From Pontivivens insulae (lineage in GTDB: Bacteria > Pseudomonadota > Alphaproteobacteria > Rhodobacterales > Rhodobacteraceae), in contig NZ_OMKW01000001.1 of the NCBI RefSeq assembly GCF_900302495.1, positions 620,001 to 684,000 of the forward strand: a stretch of 64,000 nucleotides of DNA, written 5' to 3'. The stretch's first letter is position 1; each line of letters starts with the position of its first letter. This document shows positions 34,094 to 45,500 of the stretch, one piece after another. The translations under genes and the position numbers were made by a program. The notes below the pieces were generated by a model that saw only the letters and a program-made list of their open reading frames with translations, had not been told where the DNA came from and did not search any database.

Positions 34094-34704
34094 AGTAAGT
34101 CGCGTTCGATCAGAACGGCTTTGAAGCCTTCGGGCTTCGTAAATAGATGCGTTTGCCAGCCGCGCTCTGCCGCGGCTGCAATATTGTCCTCACGATCATC
34201 CGTGAACAAAAGGTCGGTTCCTGACAAACCGGTGCCCTCTTCCAACATCTGATAGATCTTCGGGTCAGGTTTGATCACGCCCATATGGCCAGAAATGAAC
34301 CGCTGGTCGAATTCATCGAGAAACGGATATCGTGGCCGGGCCATCTCAAATGTGTCTATGCCGAAATTGCTGAGTGCCATAACGGGAACGCCATTGGCCT
34401 TTAGCTGGCGCAACAACGTAACCGACTCGGGAATTTCCGGACTGGCCAGTTCGAGCCAGTGATCCCGCCACCACAGGATTTCGTCTTCCCACTCCGGATG
34501 TTTGCGGGCATGCGCTTCAACCATTTGGTCGAGCGGACGTCCGCGATCTACCTCATCATTTACGGCATGCGGCTTGACGTCGGCGAAGAAACGATCTGAT
34601 CGCGGTTTGCCCAGCCGCGCTTCATAGAAACGTTCTGGTTTCCAGTGGATCAGGACATTGCCGATGTCGAAGATAACGGCCTTTGGCCGGATGTGGTCAG
34701 GCAT
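34090..34704 (-). CDS. HAD-superfamily hydrolase (YihX-like)
   Basis: A 204-residue HAD hydrolase. Motif I is FDIGNVLIHW (asparagine at the third catalytic position, as in the sugar phosphatase YihX), motif II MALSNFG, motif III KPDPKIY and motif IV TDDREDN. Members remove phosphate from sugar phosphates or dehalogenate acids. It overlaps the nitroreductase by 8 bases on the same strand. Confidence 0.88.
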   Translation of the reverse strand: MPDHIRPKAVIFDIGNVLIHWKPERFYEARLGKPRSDRFFADVKPHAVNDEVDRGRPLDQMVEAHARKHPEWEDEILWWRDHWLELASPEIPESVTLLRQLKANGVPVMALSNFGIDTFEMARPRYPFLDEFDQRFISGHMGVIKPDPKIYQMLEEGTGLSGTDLLFTDDREDNIAAAAERGWQTHLFTKPEGFKAVLIERDLL

Positions 34705-35362
34705 GATGGGTCATCCATTCCTGTGCGTCAGCGCGTTCGGTCACAAGTTCGTTCACGTCCGCGTCGGGGTCGGCGTAGCCTATTGCGAGTCCGGCGAACA
34801 GCATGAGGTTCGGCGCTACGTCACAAAACCTGGATACGGTTTCGTGCTGCACGCTCCACGCTTCTTGTGGGCAGGAGGCAAGCCCCTCTTCAACGAGGAG
34901 CAGCATGACTGTGTTCAGATATGCGCCGAGATCCGTCCATTGCGCAGCGCCCATTTGCCGATCTACGAACAAAAACAATGCTGCGGGGGCGCCGAAGAAG
35001 TCCCAGTTACGTGCAAACCATTCGAGGCGTTTGGCCTTGTCCTCACGCGGGATATCCAGCTTTGCATACATTGCCTCACCAACGGCGAAACGGCGCGTGC
35101 GGTATGGTTCTGCGAGCGGCTGGGGATAGACAGGATATTCGGGCGTGTCTGCCTGGCCGGTTGCGCGGCGTGGAGCCATCGCCTCTCGAAATCGGGCCAT
35201 GCCATCGCCTGTCAAAAGATGCACGTGCCATGGTTGCAGATTTCCACCAGACGCAGTGCGGCCAGCCTTTGCGACAAGACGCTTGAGCAGGTTGGGATCG
35301 ACTTGAGTTGGCAGAAAGGCCCGCGTGGACCTGCGCTTGGTTACCGCTTCAGAAACCCGCAT
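34697..35362 (-). CDS. Nitroreductase-family FMN oxidoreductase
   Basis: A 221-residue flavoprotein of the nitroreductase family. The FMN phosphate site is KRRSTRAFLP at the N-terminus, PSGGNLQPWHVH-like TASGGNLQPWHVH supplies another contact, and GAYLNTVMLLLVEEGLAS and GLAIGYADPDA are the typical later blocks. The reaction is two-electron reduction of nitroaromatics or quinones with NAD(P)H; the true substrate cannot be read. It probably shares a transcript with the HAD gene it overlaps. Confidence 0.87.
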   Translation of the reverse strand: MRVSEAVTKRRSTRAFLPTQVDPNLLKRLVAKAGRTASGGNLQPWHVHLLTGDGMARFREAMAPRRATGQADTPEYPVYPQPLAEPYRTRRFAVGEAMYAKLDIPREDKAKRLEWFARNWDFFGAPAALFLFVDRQMGAAQWTDLGAYLNTVMLLLVEEGLASCPQEAWSVQHETVSRFCDVAPNLMLFAGLAIGYADPDADVNELVTERADAQEWMTHHA

Positions 35363-35497
35363 GTTGATCCCTCCCGTGACACTCGGTTGAGTGATGGCGC
35401 AGAAGTTGCGCCAAAACCATGTTTACCGATGGCAAACCGATTGTCCCGGCACAATTTACGAACTGGTTCCAGTGCGTTGCCGTGTTAAGCCGCTGTC

Positions 35498-36358
35498 ATG
35501 GATTTTAGGGCAATCTTCATGGGTGTCAGCTTTGCGCTGATGTGGTCGTCCGCTTTCACGTCGGCCAAGATCGCCGTGCAATACGCGCCACCCTTCGCCT
35601 TGCTCTGTGTACGGTTCCTGATTTCGGGGCTTATAGCGCTCGCCCTTGCCCGATTTCTGGGGCAGCGCCTGCGCCTTACGCGTGCTCAGTGGTTGGCCGT
35701 TGTCGGCTTCGGCCTATGCCAGAATGTTATTTATCTTGGTGCGAATTTCTGGGCGGCGCAGACAATCGATGCGTCTCTTGCGGTGATTGTCGCCAGCTTG
35801 CTCCCACTTCTTGTTGCTGGCGCAAATGCTCTTCGCGGCGAGAGACTGAGCGCGGTGGCCCTTGCCGGGCTGGTGGTGGGGCTGGTCGGCGTTCTGGTGA
35901 TAATGAGCGATCGATTGGGTGGCGGTGCTGATCCGACTGGCGTTGCAATGGTTGTGATTGGTGTTCTCGCACTGACAGCTGCAACTCTTTTGGTACAAGG
36001 GGCCTCGCCAGGCGGGAACGTGATCGCGGTCGTTGGCCTTCAGATGCTTGTTGGCTCTGCGGGGTTGCTTCCTTTGTCCTTACTGACCGAGGACCTGATC
36101 GTCGACCTTCAGTGGCAGCTTATTGTCGCCTTCACTTACACCACTCTCGTGCCCGGTCTTCTGGCAACGGTGACATGGTTCTTGCTCGTCAATCGCATTG
36201 GTCCGACGCGTGCGGCGACGTTCCATTTTCTCAATCCGTTTCTGGGTGTTGCAATTGCTGCGCTGATCTTGGGGGAGGCGCTGGGGCTGCGCGATCTGAT
36301 CGGGGTCGCCGTCATCATGGGCGGGATCCTGGCGGTTCAGCTGTCGAGGCGCAATTGA
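35498..36358 (+). CDS. DMT-superfamily EamA-type exporter
   Basis: A 286-residue inner-membrane protein with ten hydrophobic segments in two five-helix halves, each starting with EamA-type motifs. Segments such as WSSAFTSAKIAV, ANFWAAQTIDASLAVIVASLLPLL and FLNPFLGVAIAALILGEALGL identify the drug/metabolite transporter superfamily. It probably exports an amino acid or other small metabolite. The 3' end overlaps 22 bases with the convergent phosphatase gene. Confidence 0.88.
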   Translation: MDFRAIFMGVSFALMWSSAFTSAKIAVQYAPPFALLCVRFLISGLIALALARFLGQRLRLTRAQWLAVVGFGLCQNVIYLGANFWAAQTIDASLAVIVASLLPLLVAGANALRGERLSAVALAGLVVGLVGVLVIMSDRLGGGADPTGVAMVVIGVLALTAATLLVQGASPGGNVIAVVGLQMLVGSAGLLPLSLLTEDLIVDLQWQLIVAFTYTTLVPGLLATVTWFLLVNRIGPTRAATFHFLNPFLGVAIAALILGEALGLRDLIGVAVIMGGILAVQLSRRN

Positions 36359-37776
36359 CCGGTCAGCATCATTTCCTCGTTGGGGCCCGACTCCTCAAAC
36401 TCCCAATCCGTGTACCATTTGCCGTCCCGCCGGGTCAGTCGAAGGTAGTTTCGTTCAGAGATGTAGCGGTGTTTCTTGCCCAACGGCGGATGGATCGTGA
36501 TCGGGTAGCCGATCAGGGGGTCTTCTCCGACGGCGGCCAGCGCGCCCAACATGCGCGCATAGCCCCGTCCTGGAGGCGTATGGCTGATGCCTGAGGCGAC
36601 AAGCTGATGCAGGACGCCGCCGTTTTTCATCAACATCTCTGCCCTTGTCGCGACGTGGATTTCGCCTGAGAGCAGCGTGACGGGCTGTCGGTAGTCCTCA
36701 ATCTCGCGAACCATCATTCCCAGAAACCGTCGCCAAGACTTGCGGTGTGTTCGGCTTTGCCACTGATCCCGCAGATCGTCCTCATACTGATTTGTGCCCG
36801 GCCATACGTAATCAAGGATGAATTCCACCCAGCTTAGGCGCGGCCCGAGGGCGGGAACCGACGACATAACAAAACAGTGCTGCCCATCCCGCCGCTCTGC
36901 CAGGGCCGCGTCGAGCCACTGCCAAGACATTTCATCCATCACGCGTTCGGGCGTTCGGCTTGCCCGCAGATCCGGCGCGACGACGCTGAACCCCGGAGCG
37001 TCAAACGCCACGCCACCACGCGGCATCGGCTCATCTTCGGCGAGACCCTGCTGGAACAGGCGGAACATTGTGGCGGAGATCGCATACAGGCCCGCACCGA
37101 CAGCACTTTCTTGCTTTGGGTTCGGATGTGAGCCGTACCCATCGAAAATATCGTGGTCGTCCCACATCATAACCGAGGGAACCCGCGCCAGCATGTGCGC
37201 GATATCCTTGCTCGCGTATAGATCGAGGTAACGGTTCAACAGGTGAGACTCAGCCGCCTCGCGCATGCTGCGTGACCAGATGAAACCATCCTTGTCATCG
37301 TGATCGGCCTCTTCCCAGGCTTCGATATCTGGGTGTGATTGCAGGATGTCGTCCGCGTAAATCTGGTCGCCGCCATGCAGCATCAATCCGAACGGAGCTT
37401 CGGCGTGCTCCTGCGCCAGACGGGACCACAGCCTGTTTCGATCCTCTTCCGACCAGTCTGGATCTTCGTCTTCTTCGCCGTTGCACGAGGCGTAGGCGAC
37501 ACGCACATCACTAGTTAGATCCGTTGCTACGTCGAAGACGGTTTCGTTGAAGGTGTAGTGCGCCCCGGCTTGCGTGGGCAGACTGACCTCCCAACGCAAT
37601 ATGACGACACCAAACTTCTTGTAGAGAGTCGTTGGATCAATGACCTGACCACTGGAATCGCGCACGATTGGCACAGACGAATCGTTCGATAGTGCGGCGA
37701 CAATCGCGATGTCGCTCTTCTCGGCTGTCGCTTTGCGGGCAAAAAGAAATGGCCCTGCCCGCAGATTGGTCGTCAT
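36337..37776 (-). CDS. PhoD-like metallophosphatase
   Basis: A 479-residue protein of the PhoD-like alkaline phosphatase family. The metal-binding motifs GLMLHGGDQIYADD and MMWDDHDIFDGYGSH are in the order expected for the metallophosphatase fold, with a histidine in LLSGEIHVATRAE later. No signal peptide or Tat motif is visible, so it may be cytoplasmic, unlike PhoD of Bacillus. Typical substrates are phosphodiesters or phosphomonoesters. Its C-terminal codons overlap the convergent transporter gene. Confidence 0.88.
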   Translation of the reverse strand: MTTNLRAGPFLFARKATAEKSDIAIVAALSNDSSVPIVRDSSGQVIDPTTLYKKFGVVILRWEVSLPTQAGAHYTFNETVFDVATDLTSDVRVAYASCNGEEDEDPDWSEEDRNRLWSRLAQEHAEAPFGLMLHGGDQIYADDILQSHPDIEAWEEADHDDKDGFIWSRSMREAAESHLLNRYLDLYASKDIAHMLARVPSVMMWDDHDIFDGYGSHPNPKQESAVGAGLYAISATMFRLFQQGLAEDEPMPRGGVAFDAPGFSVVAPDLRASRTPERVMDEMSWQWLDAALAERRDGQHCFVMSSVPALGPRLSWVEFILDYVWPGTNQYEDDLRDQWQSRTHRKSWRRFLGMMVREIEDYRQPVTLLSGEIHVATRAEMLMKNGGVLHQLVASGISHTPPGRGYARMLGALAAVGEDPLIGYPITIHPPLGKKHRYISERNYLRLTRRDGKWYTDWEFEESGPNEEMMLTGQLRLDS

Positions 37777-37973
37777 GTCTTGCCCCTAATTTGATCCTAC
37801 AGACGTAGATACGCCTTTGAGCAGGTCAAGTTCCTGCAGGACTGAACATGGGACCCTTAGCACCGGTCATTCTGTGTCGGGAATGGTCTGAATTTTACCT
37901 CGAAATTGTCGAAAATAAGGCGATCACAATCCGGTTTTGAGGCCGCTCAAATCGGAAAAAAGCGCAGAATTCT

Positions 37974-38015
37974 GTGGCTTTAAGCCACTTACTCGGCAAT
38001 ACTCTTTGCTAATAT
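37974..38015 (+). promoter_or_regulatory. Palindrome and possible promoter upstream of the tolC-like gene
   Basis: GTGGCTT (37974-37980) and AAGCCAC (37982-37988) form a 15-bp perfect palindrome with one central base. About 20 bases downstream is TAATAT (38010-38015), a possible minus-10 box, before a GTG start at 38039. The rest of the 262-base gap is AT-rich and otherwise unremarkable. This is inferred from position. Confidence 0.35.
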
Positions 38016-38038
38016 AGCCACCGACGGAGCCCCCAACC

Positions 38039-39508
38039 GTGCGAAGCGTAAGAACTCTATTGGCCCTTTGTGGCCTTTCCGTCATGGCCGGTTGCCAGGA
38101 TTCACGGATCAGTAGAGATGCGTCTCCTCCGGGTTTGGAGGTGCCGCCGGTCTTGTTGAGTGATGCTGAGGGCGGGGCGATTTTGGAGGCTGGTGAGATC
38201 AGCTTTGATCCCAGCAGAGAGCTTTTGAGCTTCGCTGAGGCGGCTGTAAACCAATCCCCTCGCGTGCGCGCCGCCGGGTTTGCGCTACAGGGCGCTTCGG
38301 CAAGGGTGCGGGAACAACAGGGCGCGTTTTATCCGCAAGTGTCAGTGGATTTCGAACGCAATCAGGTTGATCAGGCGATCCTCTTTTCCTCTCAGCCGTC
38401 ATTTAGTGGAAACACGAGCGAATTTCCGACGGAGACGTTTGGTCTGCGGGTCAGTCAAACGGTCTACGATGCAGAGGCGAGTGCTGGCATCGATGTCGCT
38501 ATGGATGAGCGTGAGGCCGCGCGGGCGAGAACGGATAGCGCGTTCCAGGATGAACTCGACACCGTGCTGACGCTCTACCTTGATGGGATAGAGGCGCTTG
38601 AGCGATATCAGGCAGCTGACGCAGCAGTACGTTACCTTTCAACGGTCAATCGAATTGAGCGGTTGGAGGTGGAGGCGGGCAGACTTCGTGCTTCCGCCCG
38701 CGCGGATACGGTTGCGGATCTGGCGCAGGCTGAAACGGATCGTGAGATCGCAGTCGCCGATTTCCAGACACGGTCAGAGGCGTTCTGCCGACTGGCACAG
38801 GTTGAAATTTGCCCGGCTATCCAGTCGCTGGCTTTGGATGGTGTTCTGCCCGCCATCGCCCCATTGACCGAAGAGGAGCGGGAAAGGGTTCGGCAAAATC
38901 CTGACATTCGTGCGATCGAGCAAGCCCTGCAAGCTGCCACGAGTGAGATCGATCAGGCCCGCGGTGCCTTCTATCCGCGTGTCACCTTGGATTTTGCTCG
39001 CGAAGGTGTGAATCGTGGTGGCTCGCTTTTCGATGGCGCGAGTCAGACGTTGACAGACACGCTGACGCTGAACATCGGCTGGGATATCTACAACGGCGGC
39101 ACGCGGATTGCTGCGACGGCACGACAGATCGCCGAAGCATCGGAATTGCGACATCTGCAAGAGGCGGACATTCGTGATCTGCTGCGAGCGCTCGAAACGG
39201 CTTCTGACGCGATTGAGACATTGTATGAGAATGACCAGCGGCTCAGCCGCGTGCTTGGCGCGCGTGCAGTGGCGCTGCGGCTTGCAAATGATGAAGTTGA
39301 GGCGGGATTGGCCAATCCCGTTGCTGCAGCACAGGCACGATATGCCTACGTGCTGGCGCAGGTTGGGCGGGCAACCGTTCGCCGCAATTACCTTCTGGCA
39401 GTCGTTGCGCGGGCTCGTGCAACTGGTTCGCTGGATTTCGATATGGTGCAGACCATAGGGGCGCTGGCGGTCGATGACCGCGCAGCGCGGAGGGCGTTGG
39501 ATCTCTAG
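38039..39508 (+). CDS. TolC-family outer-membrane efflux/secretion lipoprotein
   Basis: A 489-residue protein of the TolC family. The N-terminus MRSVRTLLALCGLSVMAGCQ is a lipoprotein signal with cysteine at position 19, as in NodT-type members. Two related halves each carry a GAFYP motif (REQQGAFYPQVSV and DQARGAFYPRVTL), and LTLNIGWDIYNGG lies near the second half. Long helical segments make the periplasmic barrel. The start GTG follows GACGGAGC. It is followed after about 50 bases by the giant surface protein gene in the same direction, so it is the likely outer-membrane channel of its type I secretion system. No ABC transporter or membrane fusion protein gene lies in the window. Confidence 0.87.
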   Translation: MRSVRTLLALCGLSVMAGCQDSRISRDASPPGLEVPPVLLSDAEGGAILEAGEISFDPSRELLSFAEAAVNQSPRVRAAGFALQGASARVREQQGAFYPQVSVDFERNQVDQAILFSSQPSFSGNTSEFPTETFGLRVSQTVYDAEASAGIDVAMDEREAARARTDSAFQDELDTVLTLYLDGIEALERYQAADAAVRYLSTVNRIERLEVEAGRLRASARADTVADLAQAETDREIAVADFQTRSEAFCRLAQVEICPAIQSLALDGVLPAIAPLTEEERERVRQNPDIRAIEQALQAATSEIDQARGAFYPRVTLDFAREGVNRGGSLFDGASQTLTDTLTLNIGWDIYNGGTRIAATARQIAEASELRHLQEADIRDLLRALETASDAIETLYENDQRLSRVLGARAVALRLANDEVEAGLANPVAAAQARYAYVLAQVGRATVRRNYLLAVVARARATGSLDFDMVQTIGALAVDDRAARRALDL

Positions 39509-39559
39509 TCCAATGCAGTTTTTGGGGCCGCTTTGGGGAGCGGACCCGGAGGAACGAAG

Positions 39560-42500
39560 ATGAACAGGATGCTTCGCAAACGCGGCCCCGGTCGCCGGCG
39601 CGTCAAGCTGCAGGTTGAAAGCCTGGAGCAACGCGTTCTTCTGTCCGCGGATCTTATTCCGTTGGCCCCCGAACTCCCCGAGGATGAACGACCTATCGAG
39701 CGGGAGGCTGAAGCCCCCGCCCCATCCCCCTTTGCAACCTCTCAGGATACTGTTCAGACAGAGCAGGCCGAGCCACGTGAGCTTGCCCTGCTTGATGTCC
39801 GTTCCGGGGGGCTGCAAGCCCTGATCGGGGCACTGGAGGAGGCTGGTTTTTCCGCCGAAGATGGTGCGAAGCGACAGTATGTTCTGGTCGATTCAGCCGA
39901 TGCATTGGTTCAGGCGCTCGACAACTCGGGACCTCGCGACGCGATCCACTGGCTGACGCATGGGATGGAAGCCGGACAGAAGGTCGGCGAACACCTGATG
40001 ACGGCTGATCTGTCAGAGGATGATCCGATTGTGGCGGCGCTGCGTGAAGCGCTCGCCCCGGGGGCGGATCTGATGCTCTATGGCTGCGATCTGGCCGATG
40101 GGCTTTTGCCCCAACGGCTGGCCGTTCTCACCGGGGCCGATGTTGCGGCATCAACGGATGCCACTGGCGATCTTGCGCTCGGTGGAGATTGGGAGCTTGA
40201 GGCCGCTTGGGGCCGGATTGAGGCGCAGGCGCTCAATCTAACGGGTGCGACAGGTGTTTTGCTTGATGCCGTAAGCGTGCGCAACGCCGAACTGATCGAT
40301 GAGATCATCCAACTCAACAATGCCGTATTCACGGCAATTGACGGTCTGGCCGACGCGTTTGAGCCTTCGGCTGGCAATCCGATCACATTGCCCAATGACG
40401 CGAATTGGGGAACGAACGGAGACCCCGGCCAGTGGTTGGCCAACGGCCTGAAAAGTGGGGTCGAGGCCCTAATCAAAACGCTGAACAGCGCGGCGCGCGA
40501 TGCGGCCATTGCGCAACGTACGACCTTGCTGACAGAAGCGGGACCCAGCGTGACGGATACGAGCGGGCTCTCTGCGGCAGCGCGCGCCAATATCGTAGAT
40601 ACCTATCGCTCAACCCTGCAAGACGTGCCGCCATTCTCCTCTGCGACTGGTGCGGCAACCGATGCCGTGCGGACCACGTTTAAATCGGCGCTCGAAAGCC
40701 TTGTCGTTGCCGGAACCTTTAGCGGTATGACCGCGACCCAGAAAAATGACGCGCTGGATGCTCTGGCGGACCGCGTTTTGGGGATGGTCAACGGGGTATC
40801 GTTTGATTTTGCGGGAACAGCAAATCCTGGCGAAAGCCTTCTGAAAATTGGCTTTATTTCCAGCGGTAACATGGCGGGTTTGCCTGACAATATGGTGCCG
40901 GGTGCCGCATGGACGGGCCTCGGCCTTGGCCTGTTTCAGCCCGCATCCGCCGCAGGCATGGCCAAGATCGTATCGCGCACCGATATTCTATTTGGCTCAG
41001 GCGCGACCACTTCAACCTCGGCGTCTTCGATCAGCCTTGAACTTTCTCCGGCGCAGAGCCTCGCGATTGAGGCCGTGCGAACAACAACGGGAGCGGCAAG
41101 CGTATCGGAGGTTCAGACTCTGGCTATCACGCCACTCGCAGGTATTGGTTATAAGCTGAACGTCGCCGGTACGACTCTTGCGACCGACCTGCTGGCAGCT
41201 GCGAATATGGATGTGCTGGTCGCTGCACTTCAGGCTGCCGATGGCTATGCGAGTGCCGCATTCGAGGTGTCGAACACCGCTGGAAATCTGACCCTAACTT
41301 GGAAAGAGAACGGCGTGGTCGCCAACGTCGCCACGCTGACCCCGGCAACCGCCAAATATGACGTGGCGCAAAGCCATTTGGCGATAGATCCGGTGGTGGA
41401 GCTGGATCGTGTTCGACTTTACGTGACCACGGATACCGGCGGCACTGGGCATGCAGCTTGGGTCGCGCGGCTTCCGCTCGATTTCGGCGAGAGTTCGATC
41501 CAAAAGGTGTTCTCAGGCAACTACCTTATCGGCAAGGTCACGGCCGGGTCCACTGTGCCTAGCTATACTCTCGACAAGACCCAACTGGTCGGAACGTCGA
41601 CGCCGGACAGCATCATTCAGATGCGCAATGCGCGTGACGGTGTTGCGAGTGCCTGGATTGATGCGGACTGGGCAGTGGACACTCTGGATCGTCTGCCTTC
41701 TGAGCATCCTGTAGGTGCGGATGGCATGTCCATGATGGGCCTGGCGGCCCTCTTGCGGGACGTCAGCGAAACGAATGTCGTCGGCGGTGATAAGCGCATC
41801 GTGACCCCGGGCCTCGACCCGACTGTGATACCTGAAAGCCAGCTGCCCGTTCTCCGCATCGGTCAAAGCACCGGCGATGATACGAGCGATATTCAGAATG
41901 TCGCCTCTCTTGCTGGTGTCGGTCGCGCAGATGGCGCCCTTCCAAAGCTGATTGCCGCGATCTCTGATCGGGTTGCCGACGCTTGGGGTGCGCTCGATCC
42001 GGCAGATCGAACCGCCGCCTCACTTCAGACGATCGCAAACTCCATCGTTGCAGCAGATTTCCGTGAGGAAAATCTGATTGATGATGCTTTGTTAGGCTAT
42101 GCCACAGGCACCGGCCCGATCCTCAGTTATACGGCGGCGACAAAAACTTTGGCGCTAGACCTCACTGGTTTCGAGTTGCGTGAGATTACCACCGCACGGG
42201 GCATGCTGGACGAGATCGCCATGTTCCGCGGTCTGGGTGAGCGCGAGATGCTGGCAACGGTCGGCGTCGACGTCGGCCTGAGCTATGCAGCCGGTACGAC
42301 GGCCGCCACCGGTCAATATGACATCACGTTACGTATGACCCCCTCAATCCCTGTCGCGGCAGGTGCGGATCCTGTCTGGGGCAAGCTGGACAGCGAATTG
42401 CCGGGGGATCCGTCTGTTCTGCTCGGACAAGCTGATGGTGGAACCGGTCAGGTCCTGACCTTCGAAATCACCCAGCGCGTCGACTATGATACGACCGACT

Positions 42501-45500
42501 TCGATCTGACCACGCATGCAGCAGATGGCGAGATCAAATTTGATCTGTCCTTTGGTGACCCGCGCGGCGAAGGATCCATCGCGTTTCACGCGCTTGGCGT
42601 GCTCAACAAGACCTATACGCTGAACTTCAGCGGTGCGGGCAGCCTTGCTGACATGCGCGCAGCTGATACCGCGACGGCTGGCTTCCTCGACACCGATGCA
42701 GCAACCCAGGCGCTTTATCAGCTTAAGCTGTCGACACTCGATAGCGGGTTTGGCGAGGCTTGGCTTTCGGCACTGAAGGGTGTTGCAGAACTATCCGCCA
42801 CTGTCCCGCCGCTCGGCATGTCGATTTATGACCTCGTGACCACTGCAATCGGTGCTGACGATCTGGATCAGTGGATCGATTCAAATGTAGCAGAGGCGAT
42901 CGAGACGCGAGTTGCGGCCGATGAATTGGCCGATCTGGTCGCAGATCTTGAGGCATTGACCGGATTTACGCTCACGGGCAGCCATTCGGCTGGTTTCGTA
43001 GTCGATTTTGAAATCAGCGATGTCAGCCTGCCGCTGCGAACGCTCGACTTTTCGGGGATTGCTGCGCTCTCCCTCGCGGTGGGTGGAGCACTGTCTGCCC
43101 GCCAGGTGACACCTAAGCTCAGTGCGCATGCACGGGCTGAAATCAAGCTTGTCACGCGGAACGGCAAACTTGTCTTCGATACCAAGTTCGAGGACGTGGA
43201 TACGCCGCTTGAAGTCAGCGTTGTTATGGATCAGGGCGGTGGCAGCTATGACGCTGCGACGCTGAAGAATCCGACGACCACGATTTCTGGGAATACCGCG
43301 CTGACCGTTGATTTGGGCGGTATCGGTGCGGTGACGTCCACAGCGGCAGGTTTCGCGCTCTCGGCCAAGCTTGAAACTGTCGGAGGCAACGGAACAACCG
43401 ATGCCGGTAACACCACCTTGCCCGGTGGCGCACAGCCTCTGATGACGATTGACACGGCGCAGGCAGAGGCCGCTTGGCTGATGAATATGCCGGTGACACT
43501 GGGCGGTGAAGCCACCACGTTGCGGTTTGAGGCAGGCGATTTTGCTGAACTCTCGCAAGACGGCGTGTCGCGATTCCTCGTCAATGATGCAGATGCAGAA
43601 CTGCGTCAGGCGATTACTGATGTGCGCGACGAGCTGACAGACGGATGGCTGACAGGCGCGGGCGATGCCGACAACCGGCTGTTGGCGCTGCTCAAGTCGA
43701 GCGTCGCCATGACCGGCGGTCAGAGCGGTTTCATGACTGCGCCGATGCCCGTTCTTGGGGGACGCAGCTTCCTCGACATCCTCGATTCTGAGGGTGCGGT
43801 CGCGAATGATTTGGCCGCAAACCTTTTGGACGATGTTGTCGCTGCCCTTGCTGGCGCTCAAACCGCGGCCAACAACGCGGTGGCCGATCCACGACAGCTT
43901 GCGGCGCTTGTGACCTCGCTGGATGCGATCACTGGTATGACTGGTACAGTCACTCAGGCGGACAATCTTCTGAATGAATTGCGATATTCGCTTTCGCTCG
44001 ATGACGTTATCAGCAACACGAAGACGACGGATGTTGCAGACCTGTTCGACCTTTCGGCGACGGGCATCACGCTGACGGGTGCCAAGTTGCAGGATCAGCT
44101 GCGCCTCTTCACCGATCTCGACATTGCAGTTGATATTGGGATCCGGCGTGTCGGTTCGCAGTTTGAGAGCTTTGTTGAGATTTCCGACATCAAGGGCGGC
44201 ATGGCGCTATCGCTCGACACAGGCGGTGGCAGCAACCCTGCCGACGGCGTGCGCATCATCCGGGCATCGCAGGATGTGAATTCCGTATTTTCGGCAACCG
44301 TTGGTAACGAAGTTTTGCAGCTCAACGATTCCGGAAGTTCGGTTCTGGTCTTCAACCCAACCTTCCATTTTGCGGCGGATGGGTCTGATCTGAGTGATGG
44401 CGTCATCGCTGATGTGACCGGCGAAGTCCGGATGACGGTCTCCGCCGGCACCTCGGGAGGAACGGGCGGGACGGAAACCACGGTTGGCGTAAGTTTAATC
44501 GATACGGACCTGACCCGGCTTGACCGGATCGCTGCATTCACGGACGGCACCGTGGCGGGTGCAGGCGTCGACGCCAATTATCAATCACGCTCATTGGGCA
44601 GTCTTGCCGTCGGAAACGGCCAGACCATCACCGCTGATGATGACCTTCAGCAGGCCGTCATCGACCTCGCCGCCCGCGTTGATGGAACGCTGTTCGGTGA
44701 TGTTCTGAACGTTGAGGTTCCGTTCTCCGGCGGTCAGACCCTGCTTCAGATCGCGACCCAAAATGGGGCGAAGCCGCTTTCCGATGTGCTGGGTCTCGAT
44801 CTTTTGCGCGATTATCTGCGCGACAATGGCACGATGGGGAGTGAAGCTCTTACTGGTGTTGTCGATCAATTGACCACTGAGCTGCGCAAGGTTCCGGGTT
44901 TTGTAAATGCGCCGAACCCGATCTCGCTGCGCTACGATATTCTTCCTGCCAATGGCAGTGGTCCCGTTCAACCGCCGCGTCTGATCCTGGAGCTTAACCC
45001 CGTTATCGACGTTGCCTACACGGCAAGTGCTGATTTCGACGCTGCGACTCTCGAAAAGCTTCTGGGCCTCGATGTGGTCATCGGCGCGACCGGGGCAACA
45101 GCCTCAGGTGCGGCGATCCTACGTCTCACGCCGAAGCTCGTTGTCGCACTGACCGGCGATACCAGTGACATCTATCTGGGTGCTGCGACCGCGATGGGCT
45201 TCGGTGTGCGGGATGCGGCCACGGGTGACGAGACAAAGTTGAGCCTGAACACCGTCACCGGCGGCGCCTCCCAGGTCACGATAGATGGCAGCGCCATCGA
45301 CTTCACGTTCTCGGGCGGGGAGGTTTCGCTGTCCGGCGGTGGTGAGCAGGCCCGAGCAAGTGTGAATTTGGGCGCAATGTGGGGACAACTGGGTACAGTT
45401 GCCACGGCAACCACTCTCGACATGTCGAAGTTGAGCGCTGAGCTTGAAGCGACAGCACAGGCGACCGGTGGTCCGGCTGCTGCACCTGTTGCAGTGAAGT

